A DNA stretch of 64,000 nucleotides, from assembly GCA_009746045.1 (NCBI GenBank), contig RPFO01000154.1, positions 1,045,667 to 1,109,666 on the forward strand, written 5' to 3'. The stretch's first letter is position 1, and every line of letters begins with the position of its first letter. Source of the stretch: Mesostigma viride (taxonomy: Eukaryota > Streptophyta > Mesostigmatophyceae > Mesostigmatales > Mesostigmataceae). Below the pieces are notes generated by a model. That model was not told the origin of the DNA, searched no databases, and saw nothing but the letters and a program-made list of their open reading frames with translations. Position numbers and translations under genes: made by a program. Shown piece by piece: positions 34,026-45,834 of this stretch.

Positions 34026-34149
34026 TTTAAATTGTTTCCTTCTTTTAAGACATTAAAAGCTTTTTCTTTTCTTTCCTTGCCTTAAATTAGGCCTTGCCCT
34101 TTATCCTTGTTGCTTTCAGTTAGATTCCTAATCATTTACTTAATTAAAA

Positions 34150-35886
34150 ATGGATCCAGTGGGTGGTAACATGTCGCCTATACCTACCAACACTCCTACT
34201 ATGAGTAATAATAATAATAATAATACTAACAACCATAACAACAATCGTGGTAACCGACGGGACTCACTTGAAACGGTGCACCATCTCACTCCTCAAGGTA
34301 ATCTTCGTACCTCACCTCCTTCTCCTGTTACTGGTGGTCGCCGTCGTCCCTCACTTACCCCTCCTACCTATGAACAACGTATGCATGTCAGATTTAGTGA
34401 TGACCCTTCCCTTACCCTGAACCAGGCCCCTGCCCCTCCTGCAACCTTGGCTCAACCCTCCAGCAGGTCCTCACTAACTAACAATGTTTCTAGGCCTCCT
34501 TCCCACCCTGTGCCTTCCATGCCTGCTTTTAACACGGGTCGTGCCTCTGCCCCTGTCGGCCCTTCTGGGCGCCCTAGTGCAGTTCCCTTTTACCCACCTG
34601 CTTCCTGGTCCTACCCTGAGACGGCCTATGAGGCAGCCCAGGTCCCTACCCGTGTGGCTGATTTAGAAGTTAATAGTGATTTCAGCACCATGCCCCTAGA
34701 TGATAGAAATTATGATCATTTTGCCTACTCCTCTCTTCGTGAGCAATATACTGTCCCCTTCTCTTATGGGCACCAGCCTGAAACGGTGGCCCCTTCTAGA
34801 CCCCTACCCAAGACTTTTCCTCTTCCTTCCTTCTATCCCGCTTATGTAGCAGTGGAAGATAGTGGCCCTATGGGAAAAACTGACTCTTCTAATCCCCCTA
34901 AGCCCCCTGCTCTTCCCCTCTTTGCTAACCTTCCCAAGCTGGATGTCAAGTCTACCCCTCAACAGTTTTTCACCTTTATTATGTTGCTTACCCAGAACAC
35001 AGAGTCGTGGCAGAATCATAATAGATGGCGTCTCTCTGATGCTGTATTAGTTCCTCACTATCTTACAACCTGCATTACTCCTGAGCTTGCTAACCTCATT
35101 CAGTGTGAGTCTTTGGCCTCTCATGCCTACCCTAACTCTGTAGCAGAATTGTTTAAGCGTTTAGAGAACCATTTAGTCCCTCCTGATTCAGATTGGCAGG
35201 ATAGATTAGCCTTTGGTACCTTGCAGCAGGGTACTAAATCATTTAAGGAGTATATGAAAGAGTTTGATGCTCAGATGGTACGAATTAGGGATTTGTCGGG
35301 TGCAGAAGTACGTGCTCGCTTCCTCCAAGGCCTCAGTAGACCTTTATTACGTGAAGTCAAGCGCCAGTTCTCTGCCTACCGTTTTACTGATCTGCCCCTC
35401 AAGCATGTGCGCCAGCATCTCTTGCGAGTAGCAGATTTCTTCACCACTCCTTCTCTCCCTACCCGTTCCCGTATTAATAATATTATCCTTACCCCTGAGG
35501 AGGAGAACTCCTATGTAGAAGAATTAGATATCTGCGTTGCTGATCTTTCAGCTCTTGATGTCTCTCATATCACATGCTATCATTGTAAGGAAGTAGGTCA
35601 TCTTAAACGTGAGTGCCCCAAGTTCCTTTCGGGTGCTCCCCCTCATCCCGACGCTCGCCCTCCTCGTACCCCTCAGCGTGCTCCTATTCGTCCTACTTCA
35701 GGACGCATTCCCTCAGCTACCCCTAGTAGGCTGAATGCTGTGCAGGCAGGACCCCCAGGGTTCCCCTATGATAATCAGGCTCCCGCACCCTCTTCGCTCC
35801 CTCGTGACCCTCCAGCAGTGGCTTTTTCGCCAGGGTCTTCTTCGGGGTTAGTTCCTATGGATTTGGGGGGGGAGGGGGAACAGTAG
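34150..35886 (+). CDS. gag: Gag polyprotein of Ty3/gypsy element
   Basis: 578 residues. The N-terminus is Asn- then Pro/Ser-rich and disordered. The middle (about 255-440, PALPLFANLPKLDVKST onward, then FGTLQQGTKSFKEYMKEF) matches the retrotransposon gag capsid fold. A single CCHC zinc knuckle, CYHCKEVGHLKREC, lies at about 476-489. Codons favour T or C in the third position, unlike the GC-rich host genes. It ends in a G-rich stretch (DLGGEGEQ), where the pol frame takes over by a -1 shift. The start at 34150 is the first ATG after an AT-rich leader. Confidence 0.93.
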   Translation: MDPVGGNMSPIPTNTPTMSNNNNNNTNNHNNNRGNRRDSLETVHHLTPQGNLRTSPPSPVTGGRRRPSLTPPTYEQRMHVRFSDDPSLTLNQAPAPPATLAQPSSRSSLTNNVSRPPSHPVPSMPAFNTGRASAPVGPSGRPSAVPFYPPASWSYPETAYEAAQVPTRVADLEVNSDFSTMPLDDRNYDHFAYSSLREQYTVPFSYGHQPETVAPSRPLPKTFPLPSFYPAYVAVEDSGPMGKTDSSNPPKPPALPLFANLPKLDVKSTPQQFFTFIMLLTQNTESWQNHNRWRLSDAVLVPHYLTTCITPELANLIQCESLASHAYPNSVAELFKRLENHLVPPDSDWQDRLAFGTLQQGTKSFKEYMKEFDAQMVRIRDLSGAEVRARFLQGLSRPLLREVKRQFSAYRFTDLPLKHVRQHLLRVADFFTTPSLPTRSRINNIILTPEEENSYVEELDICVADLSALDVSHITCYHCKEVGHLKRECPKFLSGAPPHPDARPPRTPQRAPIRPTSGRIPSATPSRLNAVQAGPPGFPYDNQAPAPSSLPRDPPAVAFSPGSSSGLVPMDLGGEGEQ

Positions 35887-38800
35887 GCCTGTCAGCCGGG
35901 GGTAACCTGGACAGGTCCTTAGATAGTACCCCAGATAAAAATTTTTGCCTGCCTGTTTTTATAACCTCTGTAGGAGCTGAATCTTCCCTACCACTACGTG
36001 TGCGTCCTCTTATGTTCTTGAATGGTGGTTTAACCGTTCCCCACACTGTTGTAGACCCTTTCTTGCATGCTGATGAACTCTTGAATGTCTCTGTGTTGGT
36101 AGATAGCGGTGCGGCTAGCTCCTTTGTGAGCGAGGCCCTAGTTAGGCGTTTAGGACTAGTCCCTACCCCTCACACCAAACCTGTCACTGTTCATTATGCT
36201 GATGGTCGCACCAGTCATTCCCCGGGTACGGTGTCCCTTCCCCTGGTCATACAAGGACGTACTGTCAACCTGACGGCCACTATAGGCCCTATCACTACCG
36301 CTGATGTATTACTAGGATTAGATTGGCACCAGGATAATAAGATTACTATTAATTATGATACCATGGTCATTTGGTTTCCAGATAGCTCTTACTGGGTACC
36401 GGAACGTCATTATAGATTGGAAAATTTATCCTTGGTAGATATTACTCCTCCTACACCTGTTGATCCTCCTGTAAGACCTATACCTGAAGTATTAATGTCC
36501 AATGATGAGTTGCGTTCTGAATTAAAGGAATATGGATATTTATTATGTATGTTCCTTCAGTTAGAAGTACAGGAGATACCTATCACTAATAATAGTGTGG
36601 ATATAGATATAAACACAGTGGATACAATAGGAGTGGGATTTACTGAAAATGAAATAGTAAGATACATGGCTGTGATAGATTCCTCAAAAGTTTTTGAAGA
36701 AAAGACTCCTTCTTATCCTCCTCCTCGTTCTGTTTTACACCGTGTAGTTATCAAGGACGGTGCAGTTCCTACGCACTCTCCGATGTATAGAATGGGCCCT
36801 ACCGAGTTAAAGGAACTAAAACAGATTTTAGTGTCACTATTAGAAGCAGGATTGATAGAGCCTAGTAACTCTCCCTACTCAGCTGGTGTCCTGTTAGTTC
36901 CTAAGCCAAATGGCAAGTTTCGCCTAGTTACTGATTATAGGAAGTTGAATGATATTACTGTGAAGTCTAAATACCCTCTACCTCGTATTGATGATATATT
37001 TAATAAGGTTAAAGGTTCCACTTGTTTCACAGTACTGGATTGTGCGGATGGTTTTTGGCAGTTGCGGATAGCTCCTGAGGATTGCCATAAAACCGCCTTT
37101 GCTACCCCTTTTGGTCATTACCAGTTTAGAGTAGCGGCTATGGGACTCTGTAACTCGCCTGCCTCTTTTCAAATGTTAATGAATGAAGTGCTTAGACCTG
37201 TTATGGGAAATTCTCACCTTCCTCAGGTGTCCTCTGATTTAAAGGATCCTTCCTTCTCCTCTGTTTCTTTATCTGAGCATGACCGTTCTTGTGCTCAAGC
37301 TTACTTAGATGATATTCTTATTTACTCTCCTGATTTTGAAACGCACCTACGTGATTTAAAGAAAGTATTAGAAATAATGGCTGAAAATTCTTTGTGGGCG
37401 CGCCGTGCTAAAGTTCGTTCGGGTAGGAGTGTCCCATTTTTAGGGCACGTTCTGTCAGATGCCGGGGTCGCTACCGACCCGGATAAAACTAAGTCAATTC
37501 AGGAATGGCCTACCCCTACCGACGTTAAAGGTGTACGTAGTTTTCTAGGAATTGCTTCTTACTATAGGCGTTTTATCCCGCGTTTCGCAACTATAGCAGC
37601 CCCTATTAATCATTTATTAAAGAAGGATATCCCCTTTGTTTGGAGTAGTGAATGTCAGTCGGCTTTTCAGTGTCTAAAATCCCTACTCCTCTCCCCTCCT
37701 GTACTCATCCTACCGGATACTACTAAACCCTTTGTTGTAGCTACAGATGCTAGTAAGGTAGCTATAGGGGGCGTCCTTCTCCAGGATCAGGGTCAGGGCT
37801 TACAGCCAATCGAGTATATCTCTAGGACAATGCTTCCTGCGGAGCGTAACTATCCCGTACACCAGCAAGAACTATTAGCTGTGGTGTATTGTTGCCACGC
37901 GTGGCAGCACTTTCTTAAAGGTGCTCAATTTGATGTTTGCCTGAATGAACCCTGTGAGCTTGATCCTTATAGATTAGTTATCCAGACGGATCACCGTCCC
38001 CTTACCCATCTTCTCTCACAACCCAACCTTACCCCTCGTCAAGCGCGCTGGATGGAGTTTTTAGCACAGTTTTCCCCTTTTAAACTTCAGTATGTTAAGG
38101 GTGTAGATAACATAGTACCAGATGCACTCTCCGTCGTGCAGATTACTCCTTTTTCGAGGACCTTGATGTTCTCAATACTACTCTAGTTCCTACTACTATG
38201 GGTGTAACCCCGTATGGTGAACTACCTGATGATGAATCCTATGCCTACCTCTTTCATACAGCTGTTCGCATGCCTGATCTCCTTTCTCACGTAGGACTCT
38301 CTCTCCCGTGTGAGGCCCTTCCTGTGGCCTCGGTGGGGGGGAGGGGAAAAATAAAATTTCTATACCGCTTAGCCATATAGCGACTAGGTCAGGAAAGTCT
38401 TATGAAAACATAGTCCCTCTAGGACCTCCCCTTCTCTTTGGCAAGGCGGTAGGAGATCTCTTTAAACCTGTTCTGGATACCTCTGTAGCGATGCCTACCT
38501 CTGATCTTGAACGCCTTATTAGTAGATTTACGGCCACTGAGCCGGAAGCATTAGCTGCCATTGCTGCCCATCCCCAACAATTAGGCAAGCACCCTTGTAA
38601 ATTTGTAGGTGGATTTTTATATGTGCAGATAGCAGATTCTCCCCCTCAATGGCGCCTGTATGTCCCTCCTATCTGTCGCTCCTCCTTGCTCTTTGAGTTG
38701 CATGACTTAGCTGCTCATCAGGGTGGTAAACGGGTACGGGACCTAGTAGCCCGCTCTTACTACTGGCCTTCCCTTTTAAAGGATGTAGATGAGTATGTTA

Positions 38801-40014
38801 GAACCTGTCAATCTTGCCAGGAGATGAAACCCAACAATGTAGGACAGATAGCAGAGCCTAGGACCTTACCTGATCCCATCATGCCGTGGGATTCTATTAT
38901 GATGGATTTTGTAGGACCTTTTAGGAAGAATGATAGAGGTAACGCCCAGATCCTTGTTTTGTAGATCGTTTTACTCGTATGTGTCATCTCGTGCCGTGTC
39001 CCTTAGAACTCACCGCACGCGATTGCGCACGCCTATACCTTAATAACGTATATAGATATCATGGTTTGAGTAGGCAGTTTATTAGTGATAAGGATAAGTT
39101 ATTTACTTCTGATTTTTGGCAGCAGTTCTTCGCTGCTATCGGTACCAAGGTCACCTTCGGTACTGCCTACCACTCCTCCTCGTCTCATTTAGTAGAACGT
39201 TTGAATAGGGTAGTGGAAGAAGCTCTGCGGCACTATGTGAATGGCTCTGGGAGTGATTGGGAGGATTATCTATGTTGGTAGAGTTTTCCCTTAACAACTG
39301 CCCTCAGGCTGCGCATGGTTATACGCCCTTCTTCCTAGATACTGGTAGACAACCTCTTACCCCTACCTCTCTCTTAGCTAGTCCTTTAGGGACAAGGATG
39401 ATGTGTCCCGGGATACTGTAGAAGGTGTGCAGGCGTTATTAGATAAGATGAAGAATGCACACGACAACGCTATTGCAGGGTACCATAGGGCGCAGGCCAA
39501 ATACCTTGCTAGGTTGCGTGCCTCATTAGATAGAAGAGCACCTGAGATAGAAATAGGAGATTTAGTCTTAGTAGAAGGCCCCCGTGTTGGCCGCTTCGCT
39601 CATAAGTTCGAAGCTGAACTGAAAGTGAAACTTAGGCCCGCCTTCTTAGGACCCTTCCGTGTGTTGTCTAGAGTAGGTAATTTCCTGTATGAGATAGATA
39701 TTCCTACCTCTTGGCAGACCCACTCTCGCACCTTTCATAGAAGCCAGCTGAAGCTCTATCATCAGAGCACGTTCGCTGGTAGAGAATTAGCCCCTGCCCC
39801 TTTAGAGCATAATCCGGATACTGGTGAGGTAGAGGATGAGGTAGAGGGTATCGTGGCCCATAGAGATATCAAAAAGGGCCGCGGTACCCAGCGCCAGTAT
39901 AAGGTGAAGTGGATGTATGCTCGTAGTGAGGTAGATAAGGTCTGGTATACGGAGAGTGAGCTAGATGGGTGTAGTCGCCTGCTGCAGGAGTATAAAACCC
40001 TGCATAAGCTCTAG
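35880..40014 (+). CDS. pol: Pol polyprotein: protease, RT, RNase H, integrase, chromodomain (frames interrupted)
   Basis: The pol frame is open from within the end of gag, one base back. Protease: VLVDSGAASSFVS near 36102. RT: fingers and palm with FAFATPFGHYQF-type motif and catalytic YLDD at 37302. RNase H: VVATDASKVAIGG near 37735 and IQTDHRPLTHLL. Integrase: zinc-binding LAAHQGGKR and TCQSCQ (38700-38825), then the core with MDFVGPF and FISDKDKLF. Chromodomain: RQYKVKWMYARSEVDKVWY (about 39880-39960). The reading frame is broken at about 38131, 38340, 38957, 39275 and 39389, each time at a short homopolymer and, where I could work it out, each time as if one base were missing. All catalytic residues I looked for are intact. 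Confidence 0.9.
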
Positions 40015-42745
40015 TTGTAGACCTTCTCCTCTCTTATGTTATGTCTGCTGTCGACGGGTGGTTGGTTGTCCCCTCCCCTCCGCAGCCGTCATGTCAGAGC
40101 CTACCCCTCCGGCTGAGAGCTCGCTGCCGTCCCCGCCCCACCGGACCCTGAGCTGTATTTCGAGGCCCTTCCGGGCCGCTGGGTGTCGCGGTCCAGTTAC
40201 CCGGGTGGCGTTGTGCAGCCGGCCCTCCAGGCCCAACATGCGGGTTTAGTCAGGGCTGCCCTCTTTGGGGTCACGTGGTACGGCCCTTCCCCTGATGAGC
40301 CGCACCAGCTTGTTTTGCACGGGTTCGACGATGCCGGGCACTGTTTGTTAGGGTGTGGTTCCCGCTGTCCGCCTTGGGACAGATAGCTGCGGTTCTCCAG
40401 TGCTCCCGAGTGTTCTCCTACCTTTCTACCCCTGTGGGCCGCACCTGCCTACGGGAGGTGTTCCCTGGCTTCCGGCTGAGGGTGATGCAGAGGTAGATGA
40501 GAACCCCTGCGACCTCCTACGGGCCGTAGAATTCATGGAGATAGCTGATCAGTCGGCGGGATTAGCAGTTTGGTCCTGCCCCTACGGGCGCCCCAGCCGA
40601 GGTACATTATACTCCAGAATATTCAGCCTCGAGCGCTGCGCCCTCCTCCTCAGCGTCTGCTCCTCCCTCCCGTCCCGTCGTCCCCACGGTCGACCCGGCG
40701 TGTTGCAGTGGAGCCTACCCCTCGGGTTTGCCTGATCCTCTTTCGGCGACGGTTTCGGCTATGCAGGCTCAGATCCAGTCCCTGACCACGGCGTTCGGGG
40801 CCTTCTGGCGGCCCAAGCGCAGACTCCGGCCACGCCAGGTGGGGTGTCTGTGGTGTCCGCGCCCCCTACCCCTTCGGTTGTTTCGGCACCTGTGGTTTCG
40901 CCTGCGCCCCTACCCCTTCGGTTGCTGCGGCTCCGACACCTCCGGTTGCCCTGTGCCTGCGACCGACGTTTCGCGCCGCGACGCGAGTCTTCCGCCCCTT
41001 CGGCTGTGCCCGCCGTCGCCTCCTCTGGGCCACCCGCTGCGCCATCGCAGCCAGTGCGGGGTTTCTTCAGCGACACGGGCGATCATCCCAGGCTTTGGGA
41101 GGGTGGTCCCCCGCAGAGGATTCCGGTGCCCGACTGGAGTTTGGATGGCAACCAATCTTATGCCGGACTGCCTGTCCCTACGGGCCCTATTTTCAATATG
41201 TGGCCTGAGGGTGCGCCGGCAACGGAGACCGGCGCGCCAGCTGCGGTGGCGGGTCCGTCACGGCCCTCTCTGGCTTCGGGTCCGGCGCGACCTCCTGTTG
41301 TACCAGTGCCACCTGCGTCGGTGTCGGCTCCCGCCCCTGCGTCGGCCCCTGCTTCGGCCCCTGCCCCTTCGGCCTCGCGGTCTTTGGCGGCGGTTGTTCG
41401 GTCTACCGGTCAGGATCCTCGTGCCACCCGCGCTGCCGATTCCCTCCGGGAGTTGTCCCAGGGTGATCGGGACAGGGCCCCTTCTGTGGTGCATGCGACG
41501 CCGGAGTCGCGCGACACGCCCATTCCTGGGTATGGTATGTCCGCACTCGCCTGCCGACAGTGTGACCTGCCGCGCGCCTCTGCTGAGCTTGCCATCTCCC
41601 ATGTCCTACGGGTTCTCCCAGGTGTGTCGGGCGCCTCGGGATCGTGGCCTACCCATTGAGACTGATCGGCCTCCTTTCGACATGGTTATTTTAGCTGATC
41701 CTGTGTTCCAGGGTGAGATCCTGGTCGGCGCGTTCTGTATCGCTGGGCTAGGCGCCACAACGACTTGGACACCTACGGTGGGTTCCAGTGGGCTTACCCT
41801 CCGCCTCTGGGCATTATGGCTTCGGATGCCCTTACGGTAGAGTTTCCTGCGGTGCCGGGTGCTGCGTACACCGGTCCTCCAGCCCATCCTGAGTGGGATG
41901 CCCGTCGTCCGGCGCCTATCCCGGGCCAGGGTCTAGACTCCCGCGGTCACCCTCCTCCTCGGGCCAGCGACTACCTAGAGACATTCGGGTCGCGACAGTG
42001 TGTTCGTCGGTGGCGCTCCGCGAGGTTCGGCACATCCGGTTGTGGCCGTCCAACGTGGAGCCCCTGGTGGACCTGTTCTTCCCGACGGGTATGCGCCCTC
42101 GGATCCGGTACCATCGCCTCCTCCTGCGGGCCCTTTGCTTGATCGCGGTAGAGCCTTTCCTTCGCCTCTTTGCCTGTGGCTTTCTGGACTGGGCCCGTGG
42201 CCAGGTCGTCCTCACGCAGCATAGGTATTACTGGGCCTTCCTGGGCCTCTTTCCTGACGGCGTGTGGGCCGATGTTTTCCTCACTGTAGATAGGCATGAC
42301 AATGTCGAGGATGTGGCCCACTACCAGGCCTACCTGGAGGTCCTGCTGGCCTCTCGTGGCACTTATCAGACGGATGGCCACTAGATAGAGGGCCTTAGGC
42401 CCGACCTGAGGGTGTTGTCCCTCCGGTATATAGAGTCGCCCTCATATTCTGGCCAGTTGGTTGGCTGTTCTTGGTCCTTAGCGCTGATGTGTTTACTCTG
42501 TGTGTCCTGCCCAGTGCCGTCCCCCCGGCCAGGACTCCGTTCCAGGCAGTTAGGGGAACCTACCACCAGGCTTGGTGCTGGCTAACCCTACACCACCCGG
42601 CGTGGTGGTGGAGACCGTGTGAACTATTGGTGCTTTGTATCTGGGATGGTCTATCGATTGTGTTGGTGTGTGCTGGGTGCATTAGGTTTTTCCTACCCCT
42701 TTGGTTTCCTTCTCTCTGCGTAGGGAGGGGGCTCCCTACCTTTTG
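40015..42745 (+). CDS. Third ORF of the LTR element (env position), unknown function, frames broken
   Basis: About 2.7 kb of sense-strand coding-like DNA between pol and the purine tract. A strong acceptor (CCCCTCCCCTCCGCAG, ending 40085) precedes an ATG at 40091. Open pieces read ELYFEALPGRW, GVTWYGPSPDEPHQL, SAMQAQIQSLTTAFGAF, a long Pro/Ala/Ser-rich part, and a C-terminal piece (about 42000-42384) with WPSNVEPLVDLFFPTG and YYWAFLGLFPDGVWAD. I recognise no family and see no convincing signal peptide or fusion-protein features. The GC content is much higher than in gag-pol. Frame changes again fall near homopolymers. Confidence 0.5.
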
Positions 42746-42746
42746 T

Positions 42747-42757
42747 GGGGGGGGAGG
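42747..42757 (+). promoter_or_regulatory. Polypurine tract
   Basis: GGGGGGGGAGG directly before the 3' LTR, the expected primer site for plus-strand DNA synthesis. Confidence 0.85.
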
Positions 42758-43328
42758 TGTTACGTCGCGTAACAATTCGTTGTAGTTACGGACGTAAATT
42801 AGGTCCTTACCTCGGCTGTTATTAGGTTTACGTGCAGTTCTAGCTGGGACATGATTGTCCCCGTAACAGTACTGTGGTATATTGGGTGCCTTTGGGCGCC
42901 GCGCCGCGTACTTTATTAGTGGTCCTTATCCTTTTGTAGAATGTAGTGGACCGGCGTGCATCTGTGCACCTGCCGGTGTTTCTGTGTCTCGGCAGGCGAG
43001 GGCCAGGTCGGCCCGAGCCTGTTGGACCGTTGGTGACCATTTATGCACGTTCCACTCCGTGTGTGGGCACTCGGCGTGTGTTAAATGAATTAACACATAT
43101 AGGCTTGGGTCACGGCAGTGTAGTTGTGTTTCCTTCCTCTTTTCCTGGAGTAAACGGGTTTGGTTAAATGGCCTATGGCATATTATAGTAGCACATATGT
43201 CAATGCATTGAGATCTGGATCGTCTCGTTCGTCTTTCGCTAGGGGTTTAAATAGAGGCGGCCTTACTAGTCTAGGTAGTATCAGAAGAGGTAGAGGTAGA
43301 GGTGGCGGCCGAGGCTTGCGGCGTAACA
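42758..43328 (+). repeat. 3' LTR
   Basis: 571 bases, same ends as the 5' LTR. It is followed by the right TTCCA duplication (43329-43333). It differs from the 5' copy only by missing TA, T and a 4-base CGGC-type segment. Confidence 0.96.
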
Positions 43329-43559
43329 TTCCATTGGTCTTATTGTAGTATAGAGCTTTGACATGGCTCTGTATATAGGTTTATCGCTGGGCGTTTGCTT
43401 TGGTTTGAGTGATTTCACTCTGCTGTAAGTAAATATATTTTTAATATATATTCATTGAGAATGATAGATTACGGAGGTGAGATAGGCATGCAACATAAGG
43501 AAAAACCCGATAACTGGGAGAATAACCCTGAAGAAATTAATAGCCGTAAGCTGACACAA

Positions 43560-43860
43560 TGCTGTGCCCATGCAGAGAGCTGCTCTCTGCTGAGATGCCA
43601 CGCTCTAGTTTTTGTATAGCCATGATGATCTTCCCCCTCACAGGCATGCTCCCCCCTTACCCGGGCATAGCGTGATAGACCATGAGGGTGCGGGTGCCCT
43701 GGTGCACCTAGAGCAGGGGTAGCTTACATTCCCACCCTTGCATGAAGTAGCCTAGAATGTATTAAAAGCCATCTGCCCCTTCTCAGGGCTATGTGCTACA
43801 TCTACTCCCAACGGAGTGATGTTGATAATTAATTAATTAATTAATTAATTAAGCTGACAC
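43560..43860. mobile_element. Family A element, single arm
   Basis: Matches the left arm of the 28975-29222 palindrome from GCAGAGAGCTGCTCTCTGC through the CCCTTCTCAGGGCTATGTGC block to ACTCCCAACGGAGTGATGTT, then an (ATTA)n run. The second arm is missing. Confidence 0.8.
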
Positions 43861-43969
43861 AGACATCCAAGGATCACGCCAGCTGCACAAGGTACAACTA
43901 ACGATACATCACAAAACTACACGCAGCAACAGCGCTGCTGGCCCACCATGCAGGCCTGGAAGGGATCTA

Positions 43970-44225
43970 GACCGCATGGGTCGCGACAAAGTCGGCCCGG
44001 GTGCGGCGGAATAACACATCAGCCACCGTGCGAGTGAGGGCGAGTGACAGGCGCTGCCGCCAATACGAGGACCACGTGCGGGCCGACCACGGGGCGGGCT
44101 GACCCTCGAGGTCGAGGCGGTCTTCACGGCGCTCGGCAGCACTCGTGGAAAAACTCCGCTGTCTTGGGGCCCATGGCCCCGAACTCCTCAAGGACAAAGG
44201 GGATGACCCGGTGGGGCCCCACATT
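43970..44225 (-). pseudogene. LINE fragment
   Basis: The minus strand encodes WSSYWRQRLSLALTRTVAD and LFRRTRADF, the same peptides as the plus strand near 30640-30760. It is a truncated copy of the family interrupted by the LTR element. Confidence 0.6.
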
Positions 44226-44229
44226 TTTT

Positions 44230-44800
44230 AATATATATACCAGTAGTGTAGATTAGTTAGGCTTCTTAGCCTAGCATGTGGCCCACGCGCATGTGCGCCC
44301 ATATAATGGCCCCCATGGATGATGCCTTCAGAATTTAGCCAAGCCATGCCTATAATGGGACCCCCATGCAGATTTTGCATTAAGAATTTAGCCATGCTAT
44401 GCCTATGCAGAGAGATGCTCTCTGTTGAGGAGCCATGCCCTATGCTCTTGTATAGCCAATTGCATGATGATCTTCCCCCATGCACATGACAGGCTCCCCC
44501 TTAGCTGGGCCGGCATAGCTTGATAGATCATGAGGGTGCAGGTGCCCTGGTGCACCTAGAGCAAGGGTAGAGCTCTTACATTCCCACCCTTGCAGGAAGT
44601 AGCCCAGAATGTATTAAAAGCCATATGCCCCTTCTCAGGGATATGTGCTACATGTACTCCCAACGGAGTTATGTTCCTAATTAATTAATAATTAATTAAT
44701 AGCCCTTGAGAAGGGGCAGATGGCCTATAATACATTCTAACTTTCTAAGCTACTTCCTGCAAGGGTGGGAATGTAAACAACACTTGCTCTAGGTGCACTA
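44230..44800. mobile_element. Family A element with degraded second arm
   Basis: Starts with ATATACCAGTAGTGTAGATT, runs through the same blocks as the other copies to ACTCCCAACGGAGTTATGTT at about 44655, then a TTAATTAA spacer. An inverted but diverged arm (GAGAAGGGGCAGATGGC and onward) follows to about 44800. Confidence 0.75.
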
Positions 44801-45830
44801 CACAACACCTTGAAATGGCCTTTTTTTTACATAAATTCTGGCCCATGGCAAGTTTATGGTTGGATTGACCTAGGATTGGATCCCACGACTCCCCGGGATG
44901 TGTCTGGCTAGTGGTGGAGTAGTTGAGTCAAAATGTTAAGTTTACGTGGTATTCCCTGCTTAAGTTAACTCCAGATCCAAGGCCAAAACTGGCCACCTAA
45001 ACCACTTGCACTTGCATAGCAACAATAATTGATATCAGATTATGCTGTAACTTTGCAAGGGTGACGAATACGAGTTGTTCTGACCTTGTACAAAGTTCTA
45101 GGGCATTCGGAGCCCTATTTAGTGACAAATGCTAGCAAAATAGTGCTAGCATTTGTCGTAAATGGCAATTTTTAATTAATATTAAATCCAAATAATGTCA
45201 GAATGACACCCAAACCTATTGTCATCATGCCAACACCTGACACAGGGTCCCCACAATTCATGTGCAAAAATTCAGATCATACGGAGCCCAAAATGGTGAC
45301 ATTTGCCTGCATTTGTCACCATTTTGGCTCTTTTTTATCACAATTTTAACAACACTAACCACCAAGACACTCCCCAAGCTAGGGCACATCATGTTAATTC
45401 TTTGCAGGCAACTCAAGAATGACTAGTACAAACAGCGTGCAAAACCTTGGGGCATGTGAATGCCTGAGTGGTGACCATAGCTAGCAGAATGTATAATGTA
45501 AGGTAGACATTGCCAGTATGCCACATTGCTGTGATGCGCAGTGCACGTCCATATATACCCCATAACACCATACCTTTAAACTACTTGGCACATTGCAAAA
45601 TGGGAAGGAAAGGTGGACAATACATGCCACGTCACTAGAACACAGCCATTTGGTTGCTACCAACACGCACCATGCGTGATATATACGTGTAATACATGTC
45701 AAGAACATGCCGAGCGAACATCAAGGTGAAGTGACACCCAGCCGCTGGCACATGTCACCTGGCATCCACGTATGCTCACGTGATATGGTATTGGCATATC
45801 CCATGTCTCCATCTCTTGTGCTTTGTGGGC
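44800..45830. other. Intergenic DNA with two related hairpins
   Basis: No gene recognised. A 14-bp perfect stem, GACAAATGCTAGCA (45124-45137 with 45144-45157), and a second stem, CCAAAATGGTGACA (45288-45301 with 45314-45327), both follow CGGAGCCC and lie about 165 bases apart. Confidence 0.6.
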
Positions 45831-45834
45831 ACCG

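Larger units (their letters stand above)
30799..43328 (+). mobile_element. Ty3/gypsy chromovirus LTR retrotransposon, complete
   Basis: A 12.5-kb element bounded by LTRs and TTCCA duplications. Order: 5' LTR, putative primer-binding site (TGGACTCGGAGG at about 31378), a spliced Arg/Gly-rich ORF, an ORF with a viroplasmin-like domain (interrupted by a nested 1.7-kb element), gag with a CCHC knuckle, pol (protease, RT, RNase H, integrase, chromodomain), a GC-rich third ORF, a purine tract at 42747-42757 and the 3' LTR. The RT-before-integrase order and the chromodomain place it among chromoviruses. The lack of LTR substitutions indicates a recent insertion. Gag and pol are clearly less GC-rich than host exons nearby. 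Confidence 0.95.

Noticed and set aside
34804-35019. Minus-strand frames within gag
   Set aside because: Overlap a clear gag ORF on the plus strand and have no domain.
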